Source: Deltaproteobacteria bacterium
GTDB taxonomy: Bacteria; Desulfobacterota_B; Binatia; Binatales; Binataceae
NCBI GenBank assembly: GCA_021827465.1
Contig: JAKAVX010000064.1
Location: forward strand, 1 to 9,368
Direction: 5' to 3'
DNA length: 9,368 nucleotides
The notes below the pieces were generated by a model, which was not told the DNA's origin, made no database searches, and worked only from the letters and a program-made list of their open reading frames with translations. The translations under genes were made by a program, and so were the position numbers. Below, piece after piece: positions 1 to 6,922 of this stretch. Position 1 is the first letter of the stretch. Every line of letters starts with the position of its first letter.

Positions 1-85
1 CTTCCGAGGAAGCCTTGCCCGCGCGATTGTTGGACCCTTCGCCGCGCTAGACCCGCTGCCGGCAAAGTCGCTCTCTTCCGCATGA
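1..85 (+). CDS. Probable 3' end of an upstream gene (partial, unidentified)
   Basis: Reading from base 2, the frame is open up to a TGA at 83-85, giving a 27-residue tail that ends PLPAKSLSSA. This TGA overlaps the ATG of the next gene (82-84) in an ATGA arrangement, the same junction seen at 1305-1308, so a translationally coupled upstream gene is likely. The tail is too short to identify a family. The frame of the downstream glycosyltransferase is also open back to base 1, so coding of this short piece in the other frame is inferred only from the overlap. Confidence 0.45.
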   Translation, partial: FRGSLARAIVGPFAALDPLPAKSLSSA

Positions 86-1308
86 CTCAGTTACGAATAG
101 GACTGGTTGCGCCGTACGTAAGCCATAGCGCGTTCGGCGTGGGCGCGTCGGTGGCGGCATTGTCGGAAGCGCTTTGCAACGCGGGGCACGATGTCACCCT
201 GATAAGCGGCGAAGATCCCGGCAGCAGCGGGATCCCCGAGCCGAGGGGCAACGGGGGTGGCCGACTTTCGGTGCGGCTGTTCGAGAGGCGCTACGCGTGG
301 AACCGCCGGCTCCATCGCGCACCCGAGATGCGCAAGTGGCTGAACGCGGCGGTGCGCGACTTCGACGTAATCGACCTGCACGGAATCTGGTCGATGATCG
401 CCGCCGAGGCGGGAACGATATGCGAGCGCGCCGGCGTGCCCTGCGTAATCACTCCGCACGGGATGATGGCAAGCTGGAACTGGGCGAAGGGGCCGCTGAA
501 GAAACGGATCTTCTTCAACCTGCTAATGGGAAAGGTATGGCGCTCCGCCGCCGCCATCCGCTTTCTCTCTCACGGCGAGGCGGCCAATTCGGTGGTCGAT
601 GCCAACGGTAAAGGAGTCGTGATTCCGAACTTCGTTCCCCCGCCTCCCGCCTCCCTCGGCAGTCAGAAGACCCAGAGCTTTCGCAGCCGAATGGATATCC
701 GGCCCGGCGCGCCCGTGGTTCTCTTTCTCGGACGCGTTTCTCCAGAGAAGGGAGTAATGGAGATCGTGGATGCGTTCGGCCCGGTCTGCGAGCGATTGCG
801 CGACGCCGTATTGCTGATTGTCGGACCGCTCGAGGGCGAGTACGCGGCCGCGGTCAAAGAGAGGGTTGCGTCCCTGCCGTGGAGGGACAACGTCCGCCTC
901 ACCGGCGCGCTGTTTGGCGAAGAGAAACACGCGGCCTTCGCCGCATCGACGTTGTTCACGATGCTCACGAAGAGCGAGGGTCTTCCGCTTTCCGTGCTCG
1001 AGGCGCTCGGTCACGGACTTCCCACCCTGCTCGCCGAGGATTCGAATCTCCCGGAGGTGGGCGATTACCAGGCGGGCGTACTGATCAAGCCGGACCGTGA
1101 CGATGTGGCGGCGACGCTGCTGGGGCTTCTGGCGGATGGGGAACGGCTTCGGGTTATGAGCGCGAACGCCCGCAGATTGTTCGAAGAGCGCTTCACCTCG
1201 GGTGCGGTGATCCCGCGGATAGTATCGTTGTACGGGACAGTGGCGCGTGGGAGGCGCCCGGCTGCGGAGGATGTCCGTCGCGTGGGAAATGGAAAGGGGA
1301 TTGTATGA
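82..1308 (+). CDS. Family 4 glycosyltransferase (GT-B fold)
   Basis: This 408-residue protein should transfer a sugar from a nucleotide donor to a growing glycan on the cytoplasmic side of the inner membrane. The N-terminal acceptor domain starts RIGLVAPYVS and carries a glycine-rich turn (residues 19-22), DLHGIWS (98-104) and TPHGMM (124-129) followed by a basic W/K-rich stretch to about 142, a pattern common in bacterial GT4 enzymes. After a proline-rich linker (about 185-191) comes the Rossmann-like donor domain. It has GRVSPEKG (217-224, donor phosphate-contacting region) and the EX7E motif with E299 and E307 in EGLPLSVLE. Length is normal for the family. The ATG at 82 places the first beta strand directly at the N-terminus. 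There is no clear Shine-Dalgarno sequence, but the ATGA overlap with the upstream frame suggests coupled translation. Its stop overlaps the carbamoyltransferase start by ATGA. Donor and linkage cannot be read from the sequence; a mannosyl or similar transferase is possible. Confidence 0.93.
   Translation: MTQLRIGLVAPYVSHSAFGVGASVAALSEALCNAGHDVTLISGEDPGSSGIPEPRGNGGGRLSVRLFERRYAWNRRLHRAPEMRKWLNAAVRDFDVIDLHGIWSMIAAEAGTICERAGVPCVITPHGMMASWNWAKGPLKKRIFFNLLMGKVWRSAAAIRFLSHGEAANSVVDANGKGVVIPNFVPPPPASLGSQKTQSFRSRMDIRPGAPVVLFLGRVSPEKGVMEIVDAFGPVCERLRDAVLLIVGPLEGEYAAAVKERVASLPWRDNVRLTGALFGEEKHAAFAASTLFTMLTKSEGLPLSVLEALGHGLPTLLAEDSNLPEVGDYQAGVLIKPDRDDVAATLLGLLADGERLRVMSANARRLFEERFTSGAVIPRIVSLYGTVARGRRPAAEDVRRVGNGKGIV
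1291..1300 (+). promoter_or_regulatory. Ribosome binding site of the carbamoyltransferase
   Basis: The purine run GGAAAGGGGA lies four bases before the ATG at 1305, inside the last codons of the preceding glycosyltransferase gene. It supports that ATG as the start and shows the second gene can recruit its own ribosomes as well as being coupled through the ATGA overlap. Confidence 0.6.
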
Positions 1309-3089
1309 GTCTTGTCCTCGGCATTAACGCTTATCACGGAGATTCCGCGGCCTGCCTCCTGAAGGACGGAAGGATCGCCGCGGCCGCCGAGGAGGAGCGT
1401 TTCCGCCGCATCAAGCACTGGGCCGGTTTCCCAAGCGAGGCGATTAAGTACTGCCTCGGCGCGGCGGGCGTCGGGCTTGGCGATCTGGATTGCGTGGCGA
1501 TCAACCGTGATCCGAGAGCCAATTTCCTGAGAAAGCTCCGACACATGCTCTCCAAGCGTCCGGATTTGCCGGTGCTTCTCGACCGCGTAAGGAACCAGCG
1601 CAAATGGTCGAGTGTGCAGGAGGAACTGGAAAAATCGTTTCCGGGCGAGAGCTTTCGCGGCACCGTCGATCGGATTGAGCATCATTTGGCGCACCTCGGG
1701 TCCGCCTTCATGGTTTCTCCCTTCAAGCAGGCCGCGGTCGCTTCAATCGACGGCCTGGGCGACTTCTCTAGCGCCTGCTGGGGCGTCGGGATCGACGCGG
1801 ACATCGAGGTGTACGGCCGCATCCATTTCCCGCACTCGCTGGGCACCTTCTACGAAGCGATGACGCAGTACCTTGGGTTTCCCCATTACGGAGACGAATA
1901 CAAGGTGATGGGTCTCGCGGCTTACGGAGAGCCGACCTTCATGAAGGAGATGAGGCGAATAGTCTCTCTCAATGCCGACGGAACTTTCAATCTTGACCTC
2001 AAGTTCTTCCGTCATGACAAGGAGAACGTGAATTACAACTGGAGGGATTGCGCGCCCTCCATCGGCCGCCTTTACACTCCCGCTCTGGAGGAGATGCTTG
2101 GCGCGGCCCGCGCGAAGGACGAAGCGATTACCGGCCGCCATCGCGATATCGCGCGCTCCGTCCAGGCCATATACGAGGAAGCGTTCTTCAATCTGCTGAA
2201 CAGTCTTCATAGTCGATGCGGCCTGGATTGCGTCGCGCTGGCCGGCGGCTGCGCGATGAACTCTGTCGCAAACGGTAAAATTTATTCCAACACCCCCTTC
2301 AAGCGGATTTTCGTGCAAGCCGCCGCTGGTGATGCGGGCGGGGCGGTCGGCGCCGCCTTTCTCGCATGGCGCCGGCTCGGCAACGGGGCCCGCGACTTCG
2401 TGATGAAGCACGCTTACTGGGGTCCCGAGTTCACCGCTGACGACTTCAGCCGGACAATCGCGGAGAACCGCGATCAGTTTGAGGCGGGGCACTGTTGCGT
2501 CCAGCGGATCGAGGACGAGGACGAACTATGCCGGCGCACCGTGCAAACAATCGCGCGGGGAGGGGTGGTCGGATGGTTCCAGGGACGAATGGAATGGGGA
2601 CCGCGCGCGCTCGGAAATCGCTCCATCCTGTGCGACCCTCGCAGGGCCGACATGAAGGAGATCCTGAACCGCAAGATCAAACGCCGCGAGTCCTTCCGTC
2701 CCTTTGCGCCGTCGATTCTTCGCGACTCTGTCGCCGAATGGTTCGAAACCGATGACGACGTTCCCTTCATGACCAGCGTCTTCCAGATCAGGGAGGATCG
2801 CAGGAAAGTGATTCCCGCCGTCACTCACGTTGACGGCTCCGGTAGACTGCAGACCGTCGAACGTCACGCCAATCCGCTCTACTGGCGCCTGATCAAGACC
2901 TTTGGGGATCGGACCGGCGTGCCGATCCTGCTGAATACCTCGTTCAACGAGAACGAACCCGTGGTGTGCCGGCCCGAAGAAGCGCTGGACTGCTTTCTGC
3001 GGACGGGGATGGACGTTTTGGTGCTGGGCCAGTACTTCATCGAGCGGCGTGAAAGCCAGGAAGGCGTGCCGCTTGAGGCGAGTAAGTAA
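1305..3089 (+). CDS. O-carbamoyltransferase (NodU/CmcH/TobZ family)
   Basis: This 594-residue enzyme belongs to the family that makes carbamoyl-adenylate from carbamoyl phosphate and ATP and passes the carbamoyl group to a hydroxyl, often on a sugar. The N-terminal Kae1-like domain begins LGINAYHGDSAA (5-16). It contains HHLAH (126-130, the metal-binding histidines), DGLGD (149-153), GDEYKVMGLAAYG (196-208), GGCAMNSVANGK (314-325) and AGDAGGAVGAA (341-351), whose aspartate D343 fits the fourth metal ligand. The C-terminal carbamoyltransferase domain carries GRMEWGPRALGNRS (427-440), the FRPFAPS loop (464-470) and LNTSFNENEPVV (543-554). All family hallmarks are present and the length is typical, so it looks intact and active. 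It starts within the stop codon of the preceding glycosyltransferase. The context suggests it carbamoylates a sugar of the glycan made by this cluster; the exact sugar and position are not visible. A secondary-metabolite substrate is the main alternative. Confidence 0.95.
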   Translation: MSLVLGINAYHGDSAACLLKDGRIAAAAEEERFRRIKHWAGFPSEAIKYCLGAAGVGLGDLDCVAINRDPRANFLRKLRHMLSKRPDLPVLLDRVRNQRKWSSVQEELEKSFPGESFRGTVDRIEHHLAHLGSAFMVSPFKQAAVASIDGLGDFSSACWGVGIDADIEVYGRIHFPHSLGTFYEAMTQYLGFPHYGDEYKVMGLAAYGEPTFMKEMRRIVSLNADGTFNLDLKFFRHDKENVNYNWRDCAPSIGRLYTPALEEMLGAARAKDEAITGRHRDIARSVQAIYEEAFFNLLNSLHSRCGLDCVALAGGCAMNSVANGKIYSNTPFKRIFVQAAAGDAGGAVGAAFLAWRRLGNGARDFVMKHAYWGPEFTADDFSRTIAENRDQFEAGHCCVQRIEDEDELCRRTVQTIARGGVVGWFQGRMEWGPRALGNRSILCDPRRADMKEILNRKIKRRESFRPFAPSILRDSVAEWFETDDDVPFMTSVFQIREDRRKVIPAVTHVDGSGRLQTVERHANPLYWRLIKTFGDRTGVPILLNTSFNENEPVVCRPEEALDCFLRTGMDVLVLGQYFIERRESQEGVPLEASK

Positions 3090-3175
3090 GTAATCGATGG
3101 CTAAACGCTGATCGCGAGTCGCTTCCCGCGCAAAAACAACCGCAACAACTGAACTTCTGAATCTGGAACCTGACT

Positions 3176-3180
3176 GGGAG
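3176..3180 (+). promoter_or_regulatory. Ribosome binding site of the WcaI-like glycosyltransferase
   Basis: GGGAG sits ten bases before the ATG at 3191, at the end of a 101-base gap (3090-3190) after the carbamoyltransferase. The gap has no convincing promoter or terminator. It starts with three tandem GTAA units (3082-3093) that include the carbamoyltransferase stop codon. Confidence 0.45.
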
Positions 3181-3190
3181 CGTTCCTGAC

Positions 3191-4447
3191 ATGCGAGTTC
3201 TTGTCCTGACGATTAACTACTGGCCCGAAGATACTGGAATCGGTGCGTATAGCACGGCGCGATGCGAATACCTGGCCTCGCAAGGCCACGAAGTCACCGT
3301 GTGCACCGGGATGCCATACTATCCCGAGTGGAAAATCCGCGACGATTATCGCGGACGCATCTTCTGCAATGAAACCCACAACGGCGTAAACATCATGCGG
3401 TCGTACCTGTACGTGCCGCGGCGGGTAACGTCGGTGCGCCGGGTATTTCACGAAGCTTCGTACACCGCGATGTCGCTGGGCAACGCGCTCCGGCAGCAGC
3501 GTCCCGACGTCATAATCGTGATCTCGCCGCCGCTACCGCAGGCGGTGAGTGGTATCCTGCTCAGCCGGCGATGGAAAGTTCCCTACGTTTTTCACGTCGA
3601 GGATTTGCAACCGGACGCCGCCGGTGAACTTGGCATGCTGCCGAAACCGGCGTTGAAAGTTTTGCGCGGCCTGGAAAAGCTCGCCTACCGACAGGCGGCA
3701 CTTGTGTCGACACTTACCGAGCCGATGGCGCGGCGGATCGTTGCGAAGGGAATCCCGAGCGAGAAAGTTGCGATATTCCCGCACTGGGCCGATCCGGCGT
3801 TGTTCGATGTTCCTGTCGCCGGAGGCGGGCGGAAATTTCGCGAGTCTTTGCAGCTCGGCGACGGCCACTTCGTGGTGCTTCATTCCGGCAACATGGGAGT
3901 AAAGCAGGGTCTCGATGTGGTTATCGAAGCGGCCAAACTGTCGCGCGACGACCATCGGACCGTGTTTCTGCTGGTCGGCGACGGGGCGGCGCGGCCCTCG
4001 CTGGAGAAACAGGCCGCGGCGGCGAATCTGGATAATGTGCGCTTCATGCCGCTTCAGCCGCGCGAGGTCTTTTACGACATGCTCGCCGCCGCCGACGTGA
4101 CGCTCATTACTCAGCAGCGCAACGTCTCCGACATCGTATTCCCGTCGAAAACGGTGAGCCTGCTCGCCGCCGCCCGCCCGATCATCGGCTCGCTGAGTTC
4201 CGGCAGTGAAGTCGCGAGCGTCCTCGAGGCATCGAAAGGCGGACTGGTCGTGCCGCCCGAGGATCCGTCGACGCTGCTCGGGGCCATTGGCTCGCTCAGA
4301 AACAATGGGCGACAGCTCAAACTGATGGGCGAGCGGGGCAGAGCGTACGCGCAGCAGCGATGGGATCGCTCGTTTATCTTGCCGGAGATGGGGCGTCGGC
4401 TGGAACAAGTGATCGCGACGGGAGGGTCCGGCGCACAGGCCGCATGA
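3191..4447 (+). CDS. WcaI/WbuB-like family 4 glycosyltransferase
   Basis: This 418-residue GT-B protein resembles the WcaI group (putative colanic-acid fucosyltransferase) and WbuB. The N-terminus LVLTINYWPEDTGIGAYS (4-21) is the hallmark, followed by PYYPEWK (42-48), YLYVPRR (72-78) and HVEDLQPDAA (135-144). The donor half has FPHWAD (196-201), HSGNMGVKQGL (231-241), LVGDGAARP (261-269) and VFPSKTVSLLAAARP (316-330). The glutamates of the usual EX7E motif are not seen in that last segment; from memory WcaI proteins also deviate here, so this need not mean loss of activity. The ATG is preceded by GGGAG and opens straight into the first beta strand. The enzyme probably adds one sugar of the repeat unit in the cytoplasm. 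If the WcaI likeness extends to the donor, a GDP-linked L-sugar is plausible, and the next gene could supply one. Donor assignment is inference. Confidence 0.93.
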   Translation: MRVLVLTINYWPEDTGIGAYSTARCEYLASQGHEVTVCTGMPYYPEWKIRDDYRGRIFCNETHNGVNIMRSYLYVPRRVTSVRRVFHEASYTAMSLGNALRQQRPDVIIVISPPLPQAVSGILLSRRWKVPYVFHVEDLQPDAAGELGMLPKPALKVLRGLEKLAYRQAALVSTLTEPMARRIVAKGIPSEKVAIFPHWADPALFDVPVAGGGRKFRESLQLGDGHFVVLHSGNMGVKQGLDVVIEAAKLSRDDHRTVFLLVGDGAARPSLEKQAAAANLDNVRFMPLQPREVFYDMLAAADVTLITQQRNVSDIVFPSKTVSLLAAARPIIGSLSSGSEVASVLEASKGGLVVPPEDPSTLLGAIGSLRNNGRQLKLMGERGRAYAQQRWDRSFILPEMGRRLEQVIATGGSGAQAA

Positions 4448-4486
4448 TATTCAACCGAACCTTACGCTTAGATGCCGCGAGAACAC

Positions 4487-4492
4487 GGAGGG
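4487..4492 (+). promoter_or_regulatory. Ribosome binding site that fixes the epimerase start
   Basis: GGAGGG lies five bases before the ATG at 4498. The frame is open upstream to an ATG at 4360, but that start would overlap the preceding gene by 88 bases and add 46 residues before the Rossmann fold. The strong site here settles the start at 4498. Confidence 0.7.
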
Positions 4493-4497
4493 TTACA

Positions 4498-5511
4498 ATG
4501 AAAAGGGTACTGGTTACGGGCGCTGGCGGATTCATCGGACATCATCTGGTGACCTTTCTCAAGCAACGAGGTTATTGGGTTCGCGGCGCGGATCTGAAGA
4601 AGCCGGAGTTCAGCGACACCGACGCGGATGACTTTCAACTGACGGACCTGCGGCGCTGGGAGAACTGCCTTGCGGCGACGCAGGAAGTCGACGAAGTATA
4701 TGCGCTCGCGGCCGACATGGGCGGTATGGGTTTCATCTCATGTCATCATGCCGAAATCCTTCATAACAACGCGCTAATCAATATCCATACGCTGGAAGCC
4801 GCACGCCAGAACGGCGTCAAACGCTATCTCTACACGTCGTCCGCTTGCGTTTACCCTGAATATCTGCAGACCGAGACCGACGTGGCGCCGCTCAAGGAAG
4901 AGAACGCCTATCCCGCCCTGCCGCAGGACGCCTACGGGTGGGAGAAACTGGTAACCGAACGTCTGTGCACGCATTACCGGGAAGACTACGGCTTCGAAAC
5001 CCGGATCGTGCGTTTCCACAATATATTCGGGCCCCTTGGCACGTGGGAGGGCGGACGAGAGAAGGCGCCCGCCGCACTTTGCCGCAAGGTGGCCGTCGCC
5101 AGGCTCACCGGAAACGCGGAGATCGAGATCTGGGGCGACGGACTCCAGACGAGGTCGTTCTGCTATATCGACGACTGCGTATTCGGACTGTACAAGCTGA
5201 TGCAGTCGGATTATCACGAGCCTCTCAACCTCGGACAGGATCGGATGGTTACTATCGATCAACTCGCAGATATCGTCGCCGCGGCCGCCGGGGTTCGAAT
5301 CGTGAAGAAGCATGTTCCCGGACCGCAGGGCGTGCGCGGACGGAATTCCGACAACACTCGCCTGCGCGAGGTGCTGGGATGGGAACCCGAGGTCAGCCTC
5401 GAGCAGGGGCTGGCGCGCACCTACGAGTGGATCGAAGCCCAGGTGCGGACCAAGCTGTTGGCTTCCAATACTTCCGGGCGCGTCGAAGCGGCAGAGACTC
5501 CCGGCAAATGA
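4498..5511 (+). CDS. GDP-mannose 3,5-epimerase-like NAD-dependent epimerase
   Basis: This 337-residue extended-SDR protein has the NAD-binding TGAGGFIG (7-14), the diagnostic LAADMGGMGFIS (70-81), SSACVYPE (114-121), QDAYGWEK (143-150), FHNIFGP (173-179), GTWEGGREKAPAA (181-193), GDGLQTRSF (213-221) and GPQGVRGRNSDN (275-286). These match plant GDP-mannose 3,5-epimerase almost block for block. The catalytic set described for that enzyme is present: Y146 and K150 of YxxxK for oxidation and reduction at C4, and C117 with K189 as the acid/base pair for epimerisation. Known members convert GDP-D-mannose to GDP-L-galactose and GDP-L-gulose, by 3,5- or 5-epimerisation. The last ~17 residues extend past the point where the family usually ends and look disordered. 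Placed between glycosyltransferase genes, it probably supplies a GDP-L-hexose for the glycan. A different GDP-hexose epimerase specificity is possible, since product ratio cannot be read from sequence. Confidence 0.93.
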   Translation: MKRVLVTGAGGFIGHHLVTFLKQRGYWVRGADLKKPEFSDTDADDFQLTDLRRWENCLAATQEVDEVYALAADMGGMGFISCHHAEILHNNALINIHTLEAARQNGVKRYLYTSSACVYPEYLQTETDVAPLKEENAYPALPQDAYGWEKLVTERLCTHYREDYGFETRIVRFHNIFGPLGTWEGGREKAPAALCRKVAVARLTGNAEIEIWGDGLQTRSFCYIDDCVFGLYKLMQSDYHEPLNLGQDRMVTIDQLADIVAAAAGVRIVKKHVPGPQGVRGRNSDNTRLREVLGWEPEVSLEQGLARTYEWIEAQVRTKLLASNTSGRVEAAETPGK

Positions 5512-5597
5512 TCGGCAATGGCGCGGAGCTGACGCAGGCGATTGACAAATTGCTTCGAAAGGATGGCCCGATGCTGCCGAACGTGGACCGTCCGGGA

Positions 5598-5639
5598 GAA
5601 CGGCGTAGGCGCATCAGCGGCAATTCGATACGCCGGTTC
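5598..5639. repeat. Inverted repeat in the gap, arms of about 10 bases
   Basis: The left arm GAACGGCGTA (5598-5607) is the reverse complement of the right arm TACGCCG-TTC (5629-5639), with one unpaired G at 5636. The seven inner base pairs are perfect and 21 bases separate the arms. No T-run follows, so it does not look like an intrinsic terminator. It could be an RNA stem or a protein-binding site. Confidence 0.4.
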
Positions 5640-5716
5640 CCGTCAGCGCGCTTGTCACTTGTAATCAGGCAGCCGAGTACCCACCCTTGAAGCAGTGGAA
5701 CTATAAGGCCGGCGGT

Positions 5717-5748
5717 CTGACAGAGGATGCAGCCTCAGGCGGTATAAG
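5717..5748 (+). promoter_or_regulatory. Weak sigma70-like promoter candidate
   Basis: CTGACA (5717-5722) and TATAAG (5743-5748) resemble -35 and -10 boxes, but the 20-base spacer is longer than the usual 16-18. Its support is position: it lies just before a strong hairpin and the ATG at 5792, in the only long gap of the cluster. Confidence 0.2.
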
Positions 5749-5773
5749 CGCGGGAGAGCCAACTCTCGCCGCG
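5749..5773 (+). repeat. Strong hairpin upstream of the GT4 start
   Basis: CGCGGGAGAG (5749-5758) pairs with CTCTC-CCGCG (5763-5773, with one bulged G at 5768), giving ten base pairs around a CCAA loop. The stem ends 18 bases before the ATG at 5792, and no T-run follows. It may be a 5'-leader stem affecting transcript stability or translation of the downstream gene. Confidence 0.5.
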
Positions 5774-5791
5774 GATGCTGAAGAGCCTCGG

Positions 5792-6922
5792 ATGAGAATC
5801 GCCATCAACGCCATATCCCTCAGAAAAGGCGGCGTGGTCGTGGCGCTGGACAAACTGCTCGAGCAGTTCTCGCGCCTGAGGCCGAATTACGAATTTCACG
5901 TGGTGCTGGGCGAGCCGACGCCGCAGCTCACGGAACTGAACAATCCCAACGTCCATTATCATCGCTTTCGATGCGGCGACGGCGATTACGCGAGAACCGG
6001 CCTCTGGTACCTGACCGTGCTCCCGATGTGGCTCAGGCGCCAGCGCATCGACGTGCTGTTTTCGCAGACCTGTTATCTCCCTCCGTTTCGGCCGAGGCGC
6101 ACGGTGCTCCTTGTCCAGGACGCGAAGTACTTCTACAAGACACCCAGCCTGATAAATGGAATGGGAGCGCGGGAGCGTGCCGCGTTCGAGTTGAAGAGGC
6201 TCTGGACGTACTACTCGGTCCGCGTTGCCGATCATATCCTGGTTCAGACCCAGACGCTCGCGGATTCAATAGTCGAAAGATTTCCTTCCACGCGTTCGCG
6301 TTTGAGCGTTGTTCCGCACGGCCCCGGATATCTTGACGGCCTGGAACGCCGGGAACCCCGCGCTACTGCGCCGAGCGGGGCGTTCGAGATTTCGTACGTC
6401 GCGCTGTATCGCAGCTACAAGAACTTCTCGGTGCTGTTCGACGCGCTCAGGCGTCTGCGCGAGCGGGGAATCCGCGCACGGCTTCATCTGACGCTGGACA
6501 CGGAGACCGACGACGGCGCGCGGGAAGTGCTCGAATACGCGGTGCGCGTGGGCGTCGGCGACCTTGTCGTCAACCATGGCGAGTTGGAGCCGGACAATCT
6601 CTCGATGCTGTATCGTGGATCGCATGTGTTCGTGTTCCCGTCGATATGCGAGTCGTTCGGCTTCCCGCAGGTCGAAGCGATGTCATTCGGGCTGCCGTTG
6701 CTCGCGGCCGACACGCCCGTAAACCGCGAGATCTGCAGTTACGCCGCCCAATATTTTCCGCCCGACGGCGGCGAGTGCTTGGCCGAACAACTCGAGCATC
6801 TGTACCGCAATCCCGAAGAGCTTGCCGCGGCGGGCAGGCTCAGCCTGAAGCGGGCGACCGAGTTCGATTGGCTGAAGGCCGCCCGGGACACGCTTGCCTC
6901 GATAGTCGACGGACGGTCGTAG
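5792..6922 (+). CDS. Family 4 glycosyltransferase (GT-B fold)
   Basis: This 376-residue protein is a retaining-type GT-B glycosyltransferase. The N-terminal domain starts RIAINAISLRKGGVVVALDKLL (2-23), with the glycine-rich turn that contacts substrate. It also has FSQTCYLPP (90-98), VQDAKYFY (108-115) and VQTQTLADSIVERF (151-164), which leads into VVPHGPG (173-179) at the domain hinge. The donor domain has YVALYRSYKNFSVL (202-215), with the K/R pair that contacts donor phosphates, then HGELEPDNLSMLYR (262-275) and the EX7E motif ESFGFPQVE (E287, E295). I chose ATG 5792 because it opens directly on the first beta strand and has GAAGAG at 5780-5785. A TTG at 5687 would add 35 unrelated residues covering the hairpin. 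It is the first gene after the 280-base gap and is followed by the GT2 gene after 32 bases. Donor and linkage are unknown. Confidence 0.92.
   Translation: MRIAINAISLRKGGVVVALDKLLEQFSRLRPNYEFHVVLGEPTPQLTELNNPNVHYHRFRCGDGDYARTGLWYLTVLPMWLRRQRIDVLFSQTCYLPPFRPRRTVLLVQDAKYFYKTPSLINGMGARERAAFELKRLWTYYSVRVADHILVQTQTLADSIVERFPSTRSRLSVVPHGPGYLDGLERREPRATAPSGAFEISYVALYRSYKNFSVLFDALRRLRERGIRARLHLTLDTETDDGAREVLEYAVRVGVGDLVVNHGELEPDNLSMLYRGSHVFVFPSICESFGFPQVEAMSFGLPLLAADTPVNREICSYAAQYFPPDGGECLAEQLEHLYRNPEELAAAGRLSLKRATEFDWLKAARDTLASIVDGRS

Larger units (their letters stand above)
5512..5791 (+). other. 280-base non-coding gap with inverted repeats
   Basis: This is the longest gene-free stretch in an otherwise tight cluster. 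A 60-codon frame starts at ATG 5508, overlapping the epimerase stop, and ends at 5690. It has no recognisable domain or clear ribosome binding site, so I do not call it a gene. The stretch holds two inverted repeats (5598-5639 and 5749-5773) and a weak promoter-like pair (5717-5748). It may be a leader or internal promoter region for the downstream glycosyltransferase-flippase group. Confidence 0.5.

Noticed and set aside
1743..2492. 249-codon open frame on the minus strand
   Set aside because: It is antisense to the conserved carbamoyltransferase and its product shows no domain; long antisense frames are common in GC-rich genes.
3090..3190. Possible terminator or stem between carbamoyltransferase and the next glycosyltransferase
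   Set aside because: Only four-base CGCG arms could pair and there is no T-run; the GTAA triplet repeat at the stop codon is too short to mean much.
3533..4408. 291-codon open frame on the minus strand
   Set aside because: It is antisense to the WcaI-like glycosyltransferase, with low-complexity arginine/histidine-rich content and no recognisable motif.
4360..4497. Upstream extension of the epimerase frame to an ATG at 4360
   Set aside because: It would overlap the previous gene by 88 bases and add 46 residues before the NAD-binding motif, while GGAGGG sits five bases before the ATG at 4498.
5542..5547. Perfect TTGACA box in the 5512-5791 gap
   Set aside because: No acceptable -10 box lies 16-18 bases downstream.
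5687..5791. TTG start giving a 35-residue longer GT4 protein
   Set aside because: The added residues do not fit the GT4 N-terminus and cover the hairpin at 5749-5773; ATG 5792 opens on the first beta strand.
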